This document shows positions 11,058-22,524 of a DNA stretch of 64,000 bases, in pieces (position 1 is the stretch's first letter; every line of letters starts with the position of its first letter). Source of the stretch: Novakomyces olei (lineage: Eukaryota; Ascomycota; Novakomycetes; Novakomycetales; Novakomycetaceae); contig JADEYG010000002.1 of the NCBI GenBank assembly GCA_016906335.1, positions 558,001 through 622,000 on the forward strand, written 5' to 3'. The notes below the pieces were generated by a model. It had not been told where the DNA came from, searched no databases, and saw only the letters and a list, made by a program, of their open reading frames with translations. The position numbers and the translations under genes are program-made.

Positions 11058-11848
11058 CTATAACGGAGAGGATTCTGATTGTGACAGTGTCGGGTATTTG
11101 ATATGCATATTGCGTACAGACTGAATTTAGCATTGCAATTATTACTATATCGCTCACCTCTGCGTACGCCGTAATTTTGGCGTCAAAAGTCTCCAGCTCA
11201 ACACGAGACTGGCGATTCTCTGCTTGTGCCGCGGCAATAAGCTTTTGTAGTTCTGTACGCTGTTGCAGCAAAGCACTGCGTGCCTCTTCTTCCTGCTCTA
11301 GCAGCTTCAATTCGGCCACGTGATCATCGTTTAGAGCTTTAATATCGCCAACAGAGAGTTCCAAATCCTCGAATACTGCCCTTGATTAGTTAGCATTAGC
11401 CGACGACGGATAAACAACAATAGTATTCATTTTATATTGTTTTATTCTTTGTGTTTTATTCGTTTGTCTATTATTTTTGTCTTATTTTTGTCTTTTAATT
11501 TTGTCTTTAATTCTTTTGTCTCTTCTCTAGTTGTAGTGTTTCATTTCCTCTTCGATTTCTCAATGCGCCAACGAACCTATAGCCTTTGTGAGCAGCAATT
11601 TCTGCTTCAAGGTGCTCCTTCTCGTACAGAGCGCCATTCAGTTTGTGCTGCGAAGCCTCCAGTTCCGACTTGACCGAACAAGTCGCACGCTTTCCCGACT
11701 TTAGTCTCAAGTACTGGTTCCGATTAAGCGCACGTAATCGAGCAGCAAGACTCCTTATTTCAATCACGGCCGCCGGCGGCAGCGGCTCTGATGCGGCAAG
11801 AGCCGCTTTGACCCGCGATCCTAGCGCGTCAATATCATCAAGGCTCAT
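11058..11848 (-). CDS. THOC5-like THO complex subunit
   Basis: Exons 11848-11577, 11380-11158 and 11120-11058 give 185 residues, nearly all coiled coil. The pattern LNRNQYLRLKSGKRAT, then LYEKEHLEAEI, then a segment spliced to VFEDLELSVGDIKALNDDH and HVAELKLLEQEEEARSALL, matches the core of Thoc5/FMIP. THO couples transcription to mRNP assembly and nuclear export (family knowledge). Human THOC5 is about 680 residues; this one stops after the coiled-coil core. Intron 1 uses a weak donor (GTTCGT) with acceptor AATCAAG, chosen because it keeps phase. Intron 2 is only 37 nt (GTGAGC...TTCAG); if retained, the C-terminus becomes a hydrophobic tail. Family call moderately sure; exon joints less so. 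Confidence 0.62.
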
Positions 11849-12147
11849 TATACTGAACTGAGCTCGAATGCCGACCTAAGAGTCCCGACTTATTACAATA
11901 AGTGCTTTATAATTAAATATTAATATTAAATAAAATTATTAATAAACTATTAATAAAATATTAATAGAAATAGAACTATCAAACAAAGTCCAAAACCTAA
12001 GAATACAAATTTGAAAAATACACAATATACACAATACGATATAAATAAATCATAAATAATGCTAATTATATGGTGCAAATGCGAGGAATACAATAATTTA
12101 ATTCGAGCAAGGGCAGATCAGATCACAGCTCGAATCGACGAGCATGA
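11849..12147. other. Divergent promoter region, very AT-rich
   Basis: 299 bp between the THOC5-like gene (-) and the methyltransferase gene (+), largely AT-only tracts (TTAATATTAAATAAAATTAT and similar). No motif singled out. Confidence 0.4.
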
Positions 12148-13532
12148 ATGCCTCCCATAAAAGCGCCCTGGCGCTATGTATATATAGCGAAAGCAGAGCG
12201 GCACAGTCCAATTGCACTGAGACTGGTTTTCACTATCGATACAGACTTGGGCGGTTCTCCTCTCGGTGACTCGAGTGCTGAAGAGTTTGACAGTGAATCG
12301 TTTGCTCCGTACGAAGCTCGGGGCAGCAAGGCTCTTGATCTTTCCAGCGCATACAAAAATGTTTGTTTATATTATGCATTTAATGATGACGCGTCTCGTG
12401 CATTGGCCTTCCGCAATATCGGGCCCGGTTGCTATGAAGCACAGATTCCTATAGCTGCGCGCGATCGTGCTCCGATACTGCACGTTTACGCTTCAAAAGA
12501 TTCGTATTTTAGATTAAAGGCGCCTTGTGTCGTTGCGGGACAGAGTGTACAGCTACAGTATGCGAATAAAAAGGCAGTAGTTCAACAGCGGTTTCGAAGG
12601 TTATTCATTAAAGCGCCTCTGCTTGTTTATGAGCCGAGCAATGCTGTCATTGGCGGACACATTTGGTAAGACCGAACATGAAGAAGTTTTAATTGTAAAA
12701 AAAATGAAAAATGAAAATTGGAAAATTGAAATAAAGAATTTGACAGGAATTTAAATATGGTTACTCTAGCTACGTGAGCTATTTTATCTTGTAAACTTGG
12801 ACAGTATATAAATTGGATAAAAAATTAAATGGGTTGAGTAACTAGCATGGATTCTGATTCTGGCTCTGGTTCTGGTTTTTGAATTTGAATTTGAATTTTA
12901 TTCTTTTCCAACAATTCTTTTCCAACAGTTTGCTAATGTATAGGGACGCGGGTCTCTTTGTTGCAACTGATTTGTCTCAACAAGGACTCATACACCACTA
13001 CCTCTCGCGAAAAGACGTACAAGAACAAACTGGTAAAGATATTGCGAATGGCCGAGTCTTAGAACTCGGCGCCGGCACGGGTCTCGCCGGGCTTGCGTGG
13101 GCTGCCGTCTATGCAAACAGTGTTGTTATTCTAAGCGATGAGGTGGTGATTGAGAGCATAGCAACAAATAAAACGAACAACGGTGGAATGCCTCTCGTTG
13201 TACAGTATACGTGGGGTGAGAAACTGCCCACGCAAATTCTGGGATGTTTACCGGATACAGTCATTTGCACAGACGGCATTTACAATGTAGACGCGCACGA
13301 GGTACTACGTGACTCAATCCGGCAATTGGTTTACGCGCGTCGACGCGCTTTGCGTGGGCGTGAGAAGCCTTTGACGCTAATTATGGCCCACAAACGACGT
13401 GGGGGTGAAGAAGCAAAGTTTTTCCTTCCCTGGGAGACACAGGCAGACAGCAGTGTGCGCCTTAGCTGCTGGACTCGCCAAGTAGCCCGTGGATGTATTC
13501 TCATAGACATTGCTCTTGCTTATACTGAATAA
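12148..13532 (+). CDS. Family-16 (METTL21-type) protein methyltransferase with novel N-terminal domain
   Basis: Two exons, 12148-12665 and 12944-13532, give 368 residues. The splice restores GGHIWDAGLFVATDL, the typical Trp-containing entry of lysine methyltransferase family 16. Motif I is VLELGAGTGLAGLAW (about residues 210-224), followed by an acidic post-I strand (VVILSDE) and a late IMAHKRRGGEEAKFF strand. These SAM-dependent enzymes methylate lysines, often on elongation factors or chaperones; the substrate is unknown here. The first 170 residues do not match anything I recognise. The intron ends GCTAATGTATAG; an alternative acceptor upstream (CAACAG) would break the motif. A second ATG four bases upstream (12144) opens a different frame. 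Confidence 0.75.
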
Positions 13533-15221
13533 CGTCGCTCCGCAGCAAGTCTGGAGATGGACTGGGAGCTTCAATCTGGTTCAGTGCTTGGATAATAGTG
13601 TGATGCTCCGAATAATGTACCAATGAGCAAAGTGCGGTGTCATAAACATTGTAATATGTCGAGTATACTCGTTTGCAATACAGTAGTTTGTGAAATGTAT
13701 ACGTGGATTAGCATAGAAAGATAAAGATCGGACGCTTTGGAAAAGATGACGGTGGAACTATGTGAGACAAGCCAGAGTGAACAGATTACTGAGAGAATTG
13801 GCTTCACATAAAGGTATACACAATCTTGACTAAGGTTCGTGTTTTATGTCAAATGCAAGGGTTCGAATGTGAGGACTCTTTCAAACCTGCTACATAAAAA
13901 GTTCGCATGCCCTGATGGAAGAGTATTGAGCTTTTATTTAAGACTATTATGGAGCCAATTTCAAAGGTAGTACGATGCTTCTACTTCCAAGCGCCAGTCT
14001 GAGATCTCAACACCGTCTCAGACTTGCCCTTATCCCTTAAAAAGTTTTTATAATTATTGCATTGTGTCACGTTCACCGTGGAATTAAGTCTATACAGTCT
14101 TGTATACGCAAGTACGGCAAACCTATAGGGAATATTATATAGCTTTATACCGTGTGCAATCGTGGAGCACTATAATCAAAAGATCGATCCCCGTGTTTTT
14201 TATAATTTGCTGTGTAATTAAGTGTTAATAGCGTGTCAAACGTGTAAGCAATCAAAAGCTGCTTATCATAATAATAATTAATATGAAAAGTATATTTGGT
14301 GTTATGAGTCATAGCCGACGATTTATTTTCCCTTACTAATAATAGGTTTTTATTTATTGTGTGCAGTATTCAAAATTTTTTAAGTGTCTCGCAGCCGTTT
14401 GAAAAGCGACACTTTTCATCGGTTCAAGGTACAATTTAGCTCTTGTTTGGCAGCTTAAAGGCCCCGTGGAAAGTGCCTTTTTTGCCCAAGTCTGCGGCGT
14501 TTCGATTTAGCACCGCCCAATTCCTTCGCTTTTCCCAAGTGTTTGAGGCAAAGAGTCCTGCCCCGCTAATTCGTTTCCTTGATTCAAATTCGATCCTGAC
14601 CACGGGCTTTTGGTACTGTGGGCGACAGCAAGGAAGGGAAGCAGGAAAAAGAATCAAGACAGGACGCGATTACGCTATTCTGTCTATTTGTCTCGATCGC
14701 ATAAGCTTTGCTTAAAATTTTGCTCTCAAAGTGAAAGACAGCGACGCTCAAGTACTGGCGTTTTAATTGCTGTTTTTCTTCTCTTTCCCTACTGCAAAAC
14801 TTAAACATTTTCTTTGGACAATTGGTCAGGCGCTGGGACCATTAATATCCAGACGCTCCTTCTGCATTACGGCGCCGGCAGCAACTAGCAGCTTCGCTCC
14901 CGTCGACTTTTATCCTCCTTTCCGTCCTCCCTAACGACCCTCGAGGACTCATCTATTTGCTTTGCCGGCCCTTTAATTTTGAGGCTTTTGAATTTTAGGG
15001 GTTTTGTTCCGGGCCTTTTGGTTTCGCGTACATTCGCGTACACTCATATAATTTTGGCATTATTTCAATTTCACAATCCACAGCTCTACAAGTTCCTGCT
15101 GTGCTTTGCGTAATAGGCACAGCAAACCCCGAAAGCCGTTTCAGCTATAGGTCCTCTCTTCGCCTCAGTTGCGCAGCCTGCGTCCAGGTTTGCCTGTAAG
15201 AGTAGCCCAAAGCTGATCAGT
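13533..15221. other. Long intergenic region / ODC 5' leader
   Basis: 1689 bp with no recognised gene. The 3' half (about 14400-15200) is less AT-rich than the upstream half and has several short open frames on both strands. It probably includes a long 5' leader for the ornithine decarboxylase at 15222, a gene known in other organisms to be under translational control. No conserved RNA recognised. Confidence 0.4.
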
Positions 15222-16919
15222 ATGACAGCAATGACTAGGGTTACGACTACAGCTGGACCTTTTACCAATGCCAGCTCTATTCACAGGACAAAAGTCGCTC
15301 GAGGTGTCTATACGTCTTCGTCTAGTATGGCTGCTGTTGCTACTGCTTCTGCGGCAGCTGCCTCGAACAATCCGGAACCTGTTTATTATTCTGCTGGGGA
15401 TATTGTAACCGCTTCTACTGTATCGGCTGCCCCCAGCCTGACCACTTACCCCAGTACAATATCTAGTCCTCTGCGTCATCGCAAGGAAAAGCTGTGCAAT
15501 TTTGATCCGGAAGCCATGATTGCAGAAGTCATGCGTCGCCGCATTGCTCTTGTTGACAATACGGGTCAGGTCGACTCTGAAAGCTCGTTTTTCGTGGCAG
15601 ACTTGGGCCAAGTTTACAGGCAGCATATGCAATGGAAACGTCTTTTGCCCCGGGTTGAACCCTTTTATGCAGTTAAATGCAATCCTGACCCGTACGTCAT
15701 TCAGCTCTTGTCTGCACTAAACACGGGTTTCGATTGTGCCAGCCATGCTGAGATTGAACAGATCCTTCATGCTGGCATTGATCCCCATCGTATTATATAC
15801 GCAAACCCTTGCAAAGCAGTTTCCCATATTGCTTATGCTCGTACAATGGGCGTGGAAAAAATGACGTTTGATAACGCTGAAGAGATCTACAAGATCAAGC
15901 AGCATCACCCGGAAGCTCGACTCTATCTGCGTATTCTTACAGATGATTCTAATTCGCTCTGCCGCCTTGGTCTTAAATTTGGAGCCGATCTCAACGTTAC
16001 CGGTGAGCTTTTAGCCTTGGCTAAAAGCCTCAATCTGTGTGTGGAGGGAGTGAGTTTCCATGTTGGCTCTGGCTCTTACGATCCAAACGCCTTTGAAGAT
16101 GCAATCAAAAGAGCCCGATTTGTTTTCGACCAGGCCGAGTCTCTTGGATTACCCCCACTGAAAACTCTGGATATAGGTGGGGGGTTTAGTGGGGAGACGT
16201 TTGAGGCAGTAGCTCCACGAGTCCGTGATGCTATCGACGATAGTTTCCCGAGTACGGTTCGCGTTATCGCTGAGCCTGGCAGGTATTATGTAGCGGATGC
16301 TTTTACTCTGGCTACTCATGTTATTGCGCGCAGAACAGTGGCACCGTGCTTGGAACAAGGCGAGGCGTATCCACGGTACTTGTACTACTTGAACGACGGA
16401 GTGTATGGCAGTTTTAATTGTATCGTCTTTGATCACCAGCAGCCGCAGGCCCAAGTGCTCACCCACCAAGGCCGATTTGTTATGGAGACGGGGCCCGTGT
16501 ACAAAAATCCAATGGGAGAGACAAGTAATACTGCTGCAGTATTACATAGTGCAGGTGCAAGTAATCTTAACAACTACAGTACAAACGGCGACGATGCAGC
16601 AAACGCAAATAAAACTGCGCTTGCGGCAGCAATTGCGGGGGAACAAGTAGCCAGAGTCGATGAGGCGATAGAAACGGCGCAGCTTCATCCGCCGGGAAGC
16701 GGCTTCAAGTGCTCAATTTGGGGACCGACTTGTGATTCTGCCGATTGTATCGCAGCCGAGTATTCGCTCCCAGTGAGACTGGACGTGGGCGATTGGCTGT
16801 ATTTCCGTAATATGGGGGCCTATACGAGTGCGGCTGCTAGCAAATTTAACGGGTTCCCTCGCAGTCCAGTTCACTATGTCGTCAGTGAAGTAGGAGCGCT
16901 TGAGCTGTTTAACTTGTAG
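15222..16919 (+). CDS. SPE1: Ornithine decarboxylase
   Basis: Intronless, 565 residues. Converts ornithine to putrescine, the first step of polyamine synthesis; a cytosolic PLP-dependent homodimer of the alanine-racemase fold. PLP Lys152 sits in EPFYAVKCNPD. Also visible are EGVSFHVGSGS, TLDIGGGF (phosphate-binding Gly loop), AEPGRYYVADAF and the catalytic Cys504 in WGPTCDSAD, which reaches into the partner subunit's site. Compared with about 460 residues in other ODCs, it has a Ser/Thr/Ala-rich N-terminal extension of about 80 residues and a 60-residue insert (about 425-495) before the Cys loop. A downstream Met (SSMAAVATAS) could be an alternative start. Fungal ODC is usually controlled by antizyme; no antizyme gene is present here. 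Confidence 0.93.
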   Translation: MTAMTRVTTTAGPFTNASSIHRTKVARGVYTSSSSMAAVATASAAAASNNPEPVYYSAGDIVTASTVSAAPSLTTYPSTISSPLRHRKEKLCNFDPEAMIAEVMRRRIALVDNTGQVDSESSFFVADLGQVYRQHMQWKRLLPRVEPFYAVKCNPDPYVIQLLSALNTGFDCASHAEIEQILHAGIDPHRIIYANPCKAVSHIAYARTMGVEKMTFDNAEEIYKIKQHHPEARLYLRILTDDSNSLCRLGLKFGADLNVTGELLALAKSLNLCVEGVSFHVGSGSYDPNAFEDAIKRARFVFDQAESLGLPPLKTLDIGGGFSGETFEAVAPRVRDAIDDSFPSTVRVIAEPGRYYVADAFTLATHVIARRTVAPCLEQGEAYPRYLYYLNDGVYGSFNCIVFDHQQPQAQVLTHQGRFVMETGPVYKNPMGETSNTAAVLHSAGASNLNNYSTNGDDAANANKTALAAAIAGEQVARVDEAIETAQLHPPGSGFKCSIWGPTCDSADCIAAEYSLPVRLDVGDWLYFRNMGAYTSAAASKFNGFPRSPVHYVVSEVGALELFNL

Positions 16920-17715
16920 AAACTCTACATCGCAAACTCCGCACCGCAAAGGGCTCCAGTCGAAGGGAAAGAAAAGTCGGATTTAGTTGTACTGCTTTTT
17001 TTCTAGTCACCTTTTAGTTTTATTCCGTCTTGTTTGATTTGACTTTATAGTCTTTGCTGTGCCAAAATCTATATTTTTCTATCGCCTTTAATGCTTCAAA
17101 AAGGGCTGTAAACTATTTTGTCAAAATTTGCGCCTTGATCATACTAAATACACGTCGATAGCAACTTCAGAGTCAGTTGTGCGTGTGAAAGTAGTCGAAT
17201 AATAAATATTTTTTGCAAAACATAGACAAAATTGGAATTTTACAGCCAAGCAGATCGAGCGAACAAAATCTCAAGACACGATTTAGGCGTGTCAATGGAA
17301 CAATAAGTAATCTACGGTAGAATAATCTTGGCCATATTAACCGATTGTGGTAATACGTTCTAAACAATAAAATAATCGAGCAAACGCACTATTATTATAT
17401 TGTAGTTTATTTAAAGTGAAAAAAAAAATCAGGAATATTTACAGAATATTTGTAAAATGTACACGACGAATTTAAAATTGCCTCGTGTATCCGGCCCGTA
17501 ATATATTATATGCCATTCATAAACTAAACATATCGCCAAACAATTAAGACGCCGGCTCGAGAGACCAAATGCTCAGATTAAAATTGGATTCGACTCTGGC
17601 TGTAACGTCATTCTGCTCAAAGGCTAAATTAAAATCAACAGTGCCGTTTGATTCGAATCAGCGGCCGATTATAAGAGTAATTAATTCATAAAACAAACCG
17701 CCCAGAGCCAAAAAA
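16920..17715. other. Intergenic, no gene seen
   Basis: AT-rich 3' flank of ODC and upstream flank of the possible small gene at 17716. Only short frames without composition support. Confidence 0.4.
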
Positions 17716-17976
17716 ATGAGCAATGCTGAGATCAGTTAGTATAGATTCAGCAAATTATACGATATATTATATGTGTATTGGCATTACCCACTATTCCCTT
17801 TGAAAGAGGCAAACGGCTCCGTTTTTCTGCGCGTGGGACAGGCTTCGGCCGCCACGGCTGGCCGCGTTTTTCAAACTGCTTATTCGCAGCGCGTTGACGC
17901 GGCGTTTGTACCTAAACAAGGCATTGTTAGCTTTGACTGGCTGAATAGAGACACGGTCTGGTTTACCATCGCGTAA
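17716..17976 (+). CDS. Possible 62-residue protein of unknown function
   Basis: Tentative two-exon gene: 17716-17734 (MSNAEI plus one base) and 17807-17976, with an intron beginning GTTAGT and ending TTGAAAG. The product contains VFLRVGQASAATAGRVFQ and GIVSFDWLNRDTVWFTIA. Evidence for coding: a run of 57 codons with a GC content far above the flanking AT-rich DNA, an A-rich context before the ATG, and a clean stop. There is no signal peptide or membrane segment. I do not recognise the family. A longer frame beginning at 17773 (MYWHYPLF) is the alternative N-terminus. Confidence 0.38.
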
Positions 17977-18165
17977 GGACGACTACAACGTGTACAAACT
18001 GTGGCGGAATAAAAATATAATTTAATAACCTGAAGTCTCTAGTTATACTATCGTTAGTTTAGCCTGCCGCTATTCACATTTAAGCAGGTTAACCCTAACC
18101 CTCGGGTGTTTATACAAAAGCACTAATACTTGTGAAAATGTACCGAGACAAAGTTTGTAATAGTA

Positions 18166-18229
<64 letters not shown>

Positions 18230-19054
18230 ATATTATTATAATATTATTATAATATTATTAGATACAAGACCAGTCGTTTGTTCGCGCGCCTTAACGACAG
18301 ACGGCACAAATGCCGCTGCGGCTTTAAGCGCGCCAGCACATGTAAATTTGATTCGTCATTCCAACAGTATCCCAATCCTTCAACAACCCAGGCAGACGCC
18401 CATAATATTGGCAACGCCATATTGGCAACGCCAAGTAAGATAATGGACCGGGGTAGTAAAGTTTCAAGATACCTGGACAACGAGGCAATTGATTCTTTCT
18501 GGAATTAGTCGTGTAGAGACTTGCTCAATCTTGTGCCCTCTGATTACCAAGAGATTTCTCTTGCACACATTTCAGTTCGATATTGTACAAAAGGGAGACG
18601 ACCTTCAGCACAATACCAGCATGTGCTAATGTTGGACTAGAGACAGATAAAATAGGACCGTAATAAATAGAATGGATGGAAGTAAAGCGCAATGCGATAA
18701 GACAGTAAAAGGTAAAAGGGGACAAATTGCTTGGTAGAATATCAATAAAAATAAGCAAAGCAGATCGAGCACATGTTCTACAGCAAATAGAGTATTACAA
18801 TTCAACTCTCAAAACGCAAGACGCAGAAATAACGGAGAAAAGGCTTTTATTTCTATTCATGACAACGACAAGAGCAACTCAAAGGGAGACGAAGATTGCG
18901 GACAAAAGATGAAGACTGCGGAACAAAGGTGCAAATTATAGTAATTAGCAAGTGTCAACAAAAGGCGAACAGCAATAAAAGAACGAAAGGGGCCTCTTTT
19001 CTACAAAAAAAAATCCAGATTTACCGCTTCTGATTCGTTTCTCCTCTGAACACC
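17977..19054. other. Intergenic with (TTA)n microsatellite and a CCCTAA box
   Basis: 1078 bp. Holds GGTTAACCCTAACCCTCGGG at 18087-18106, a (TTA)n microsatellite grading into ATAATATT units at about 18163-18260, and A-rich tracts. Open frames near 18278 and 18727 lack any recognisable feature, so I do not call genes here. Confidence 0.45.
18163..18260. repeat. (TTA)n microsatellite with TTATAATAT tail
   Basis: About 66 bp of uninterrupted TTA followed by four ATAATATT-type units. Confidence 0.85.
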
Positions 19055-22000
19055 TCACAGCGACTCTGTATCATGAACTTTCCAATCATCTGTCAGCCGC
19101 GAAGGCTCCTTTAACCCCCCCAAAACGGCAGCACTGTACTGCCCAGACTGGATGGCTCCGCCCAAGTATTTTTCGGCTACAGCACGAACCCGATCCAATC
19201 CAACATCGATAAGCTGCTCCCGTCTCTGCTGCTGCATTTCTGGTGAAAGTCCTGAAACAAACTCGCCCACGCCCTGCTCAGACACGCTTTGTGGAGCATC
19301 AACCGACTGGAAAATACTTAATTTTGCTTGTTGCAAGGCATCAGGCTCGAGCTTATCAAAGGCCTTTTGCCAACTTTGCTGCATAACCTGTAGCGAGTCC
19401 AATTCTCGAGGATCCCGATACGTGAAAAAGTTTGCCAGTCCACTCAGCCCGTTAAACACTAGTCCAGATCCGTACGCGCCTCCTTTTTCTCGTATTTCTC
19501 TGTGTAAAAATGGCTCCATGACTTGTGTCATGACCTGTAAGGCAGCACCGTCCGGGTTTGTGTACGAGACACCACGAAGACTCAAGGCAGAATAGCCCAC
19601 ACCAAAGGGCATTTTAAAGTATTGATTTTGAGGGAATGCTGAAGGATTGTAAGAAAATGTTTTGCACCCGATACTATTGCCGCAATTAGTGATATTCTAA
19701 ATAAATAAATAAAGAAAGAAATAAATAAATGTTATTATAAAAAATAAAGTGGACATACGCTTTTCTCGTGTTTGGACGTAATTGCGAGACCAAATTGCCG
19801 ACTGCTTTGCCCGCGGGTTTAACATTTTCGCTGCCACACGTCACAAGCAGCCTTGTACTGCCTGCACGGAAAATGTACTGTGAAATTTGCCTTAATTTTG
19901 CTGCCAAACCGGATAAATCCTCGGGCCCTCGAGCCAGAGTATTTAGGAGTTTGACTTGACGAATCCCGTTCAAGGCTTCGTTGTCCTTTGCTGTTCCTGC
20001 CATAAGAGCACTCGCCTCGGCAATAGCCATTGCGTGGCCGGAATCAGCAATTGAACTCGATAGTGAGCCTGCTTCCATCCTTACGAGCTCTCTCAATTTA
20101 TCCTGTTTGCCCTCGAAATCCGTGTGCAGTATCAGCTTGTTTATTAAAGCTGTCATTTGCTCAACGTTACGGTCTAGGGCAAAACTGGTGAAGGAGACGA
20201 GTAAATGGTAATTATCAAAATTCGTTGGATCAGCCATTGTAGAACAGGCGAAGGCAATTTGGCCGGTCGTCTGCTTTATTTCCTCCTCCAAGTCTTCAAT
20301 GTTTTCCTGCCTTGTCCCAAGGTTGCGAAGAGCCGTGCAGTACAACGGCAAATAGGGAACCAAGTCAGAGGGCAGATCGTCTAGCGTACAGACAGCCCTC
20401 AGATACGTCAAGCCAGAGCCCTTGATGAGCCATGAGACTGGAACTTTACCGGCATTCGTACCGCCATTATCGTTTAGCTCTGTAACGTGAGTCTCCAGAG
20501 TAGGGTGCTCTTTGGCCCGGGGAATATCCTTCATTGTTAGCGTAGGCAAGATGGCAGAAGCGTCTTGATTTCGATCGTTTTGAGATTTGGAAAGGGCTTT
20601 GTTGTTCTCTTCAATTTCTGCCAATTGCTGAGTGGTCAATTGTGCAACTTGGTGACCGAGCCGGGACGCTTCTTCCGCGGCTAAATCCTCCTGAAACTGC
20701 TGCGAAGGTTTCATTGTGAAAACGAGTCTCGAGAGATTGTCGAGCAGTGTTTTTTTAACCAGGTTTTGAAAGAAATTTGGGGTAAAGGCGTCGTGACGGA
20801 ACCGTTTCAGTAATTCGTCGTACTTCAACGCCTCCAATGGATCACCGCTGCCATTTATCCAAGGCCCTATAAGCTTCTGGGAAAGACGCATACCAAAGCT
20901 CGCTGTCCTGTGCTTTTGCCCTATTTCCAACTGGTGTAAAATAGCGTCAATTCGGTCTTTGCGGAATCCTTCATGTCCAACTTTTTCCAGTTCGCTCAGC
21001 ACAATCGCCTCTATCTTTGGTATGTCTTCAGCTTTGGCTCCCTGGACTCCGACAGAGAAAATACAATTAAGGCCGCCTTCATCGAACCCAGTGTTGGCAG
21101 TGAAATCTGATCCCAGACCAGAGCCGACGAGCGCCTTGTAAAGAGGGGCAGAATGCCCACTGGTTAGTAGTGAGGACATTATACTATAAATTAGTTTTTT
21201 GTAGCAGACTTGACTGCCTCCAAGCGAGCCTTCTTGCACAGGAAGCAAAAAGGAGACGGAAATTTTCATTTGTTTGTCCGGCTCAGCGTACTGATCAAAG
21301 GGACCATCTAAAGTTACTCGCCTCGTTTCGTTCCACGGCTCCTGTTGGTTCTTTATCGATTCTTTAGGTATTGCAGAATACTCGGAAAACCGGTCATTCA
21401 GACTTTGCAAGTGCTCCCGCACGTCCATGTTACCAAACGTAATGACCTTGCTGTTGCTTGGGTGATAGTGTGTTTTGTGGAAGTCGACAAGCTCTTTGTG
21501 AGTCAGTTCCGTTATGTGCTTAGGATCGCCCCCACTGTCGTTCCCGATACAAGTTCCCTTGAACATTGCTTTATAGAAGTTTATGTAAAACACGTAAAAT
21601 GCGTCGCTCTAGTTTGTGAGCATAAATTGCAAATTTAAAACAAAAATACTAAAGTAGATACAGTTTTGAGCGGAAAATATTAATTAAACAAAACGGATTA
21701 ATAAATAAATAAACAGATGTGACCGTCTGTTCTTACCATGTTCCCCTTCATTTCATTATAGACAACCCCTTTAAAAATTAAGGGCGAGCTTGGATCGTTA
21801 TTGTCCTCCCGTTCGAGCCGCCACCCTTCTTGCAAGAAGTCCAACTTGCGCAGATGAGGTGCCAAAACAGCATCGAGATATACGTCACGCAAATTCTTCA
21901 TATCCACGGCATTAGTCGTGGAAAACGGATACATGGTATAGTCGGCAGCGGTGAGGGCATTCATATAAGATACAAGGCTCCGCTTATACCTGGCAAGGTC

Positions 22001-22524
22001 AGACAAGAATAGGCATTTATATTAAAATGCATTCAAATAACAATATAGAAATAGCGAAGAGCAAAAAGATGATCGACGTCAAAAACGGCATACATTTTAA
22101 AGAATGGATCTCTAATGTTATATTTCTCGCTTCCGCATAGCGTGGTATGCTCCTATCACGTTATCAGCAAATTGCAAAAGCTCTTTTTCCTACCAATATA
22201 TGAGGCACTCCCTTCTCATTCGAAGCGGGCGTACCAAACCCGATAGCAAACACATTATTGTCGTCGTCGCTCGCGATATGGAGATATTGCGCTCTACTCT
22301 TTTCGTGTTCAAAGTGGAGCAAGTCGATCTCAAGCTCGGGGACTTGCAGCGTCTGTAAGACCTGTTAGAAAAAGAAATAAAAAAACATCAAAACTTGCCC
22401 GTTTCACCCTGAACCCGGAAATAACGTCGCCGACTTGCGGCATTGACCGGACAGCCGAGACCGTAGAGGCACTGCGTCGTAGCGCCGCCCGTGGCACTCG
22501 GGCTAAACTCCGAGTTCGCAGCAT
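19055..22524 (-). CDS. CYM1: Mitochondrial presequence protease (Cym1/PreP, M16C)
   Basis: Six exons: 22524-22399, 22361-22194, 22152-22094, 21989-21737, 21608-19759 and 19673-19055; 1024 residues, as expected for the family. Degrades cleaved mitochondrial targeting peptides in the matrix. The first 25 residues ([20 protein letters not shown]) are an Arg/Ser-rich targeting sequence. The inverted zinc motif HxxEH is formed across intron 2 (PHIL|EHT, residues 96-100), and the distal zinc Glu is in YNEMKGN. The C-terminal lobe has [14 protein letters not shown]. Intron 1 is a 37-nt GC-AG intron (GCAAGT...CTAACAG). The last acceptor is ambiguous; GCAATAG at 19674 keeps phase and gives KAIGCKTF. 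Divergent from CDC6. Confidence 0.92.
22362..22398 (-). other. 37-nt GC-AG intron of CYM1
   Basis: Starts GCAAGTTTT and ends TTTTTCTAACAG. Removal joins FRVKR to [11 protein letters not shown] with the family reading; a GT donor two bases downstream (GTTTTG) would shift the frame. Confidence 0.75.

Noticed and set aside
14443-14715. Frames on both strands upstream of ODC
   Set aside because: Mutual shadows without recognisable motifs; more likely leader or promoter sequence.
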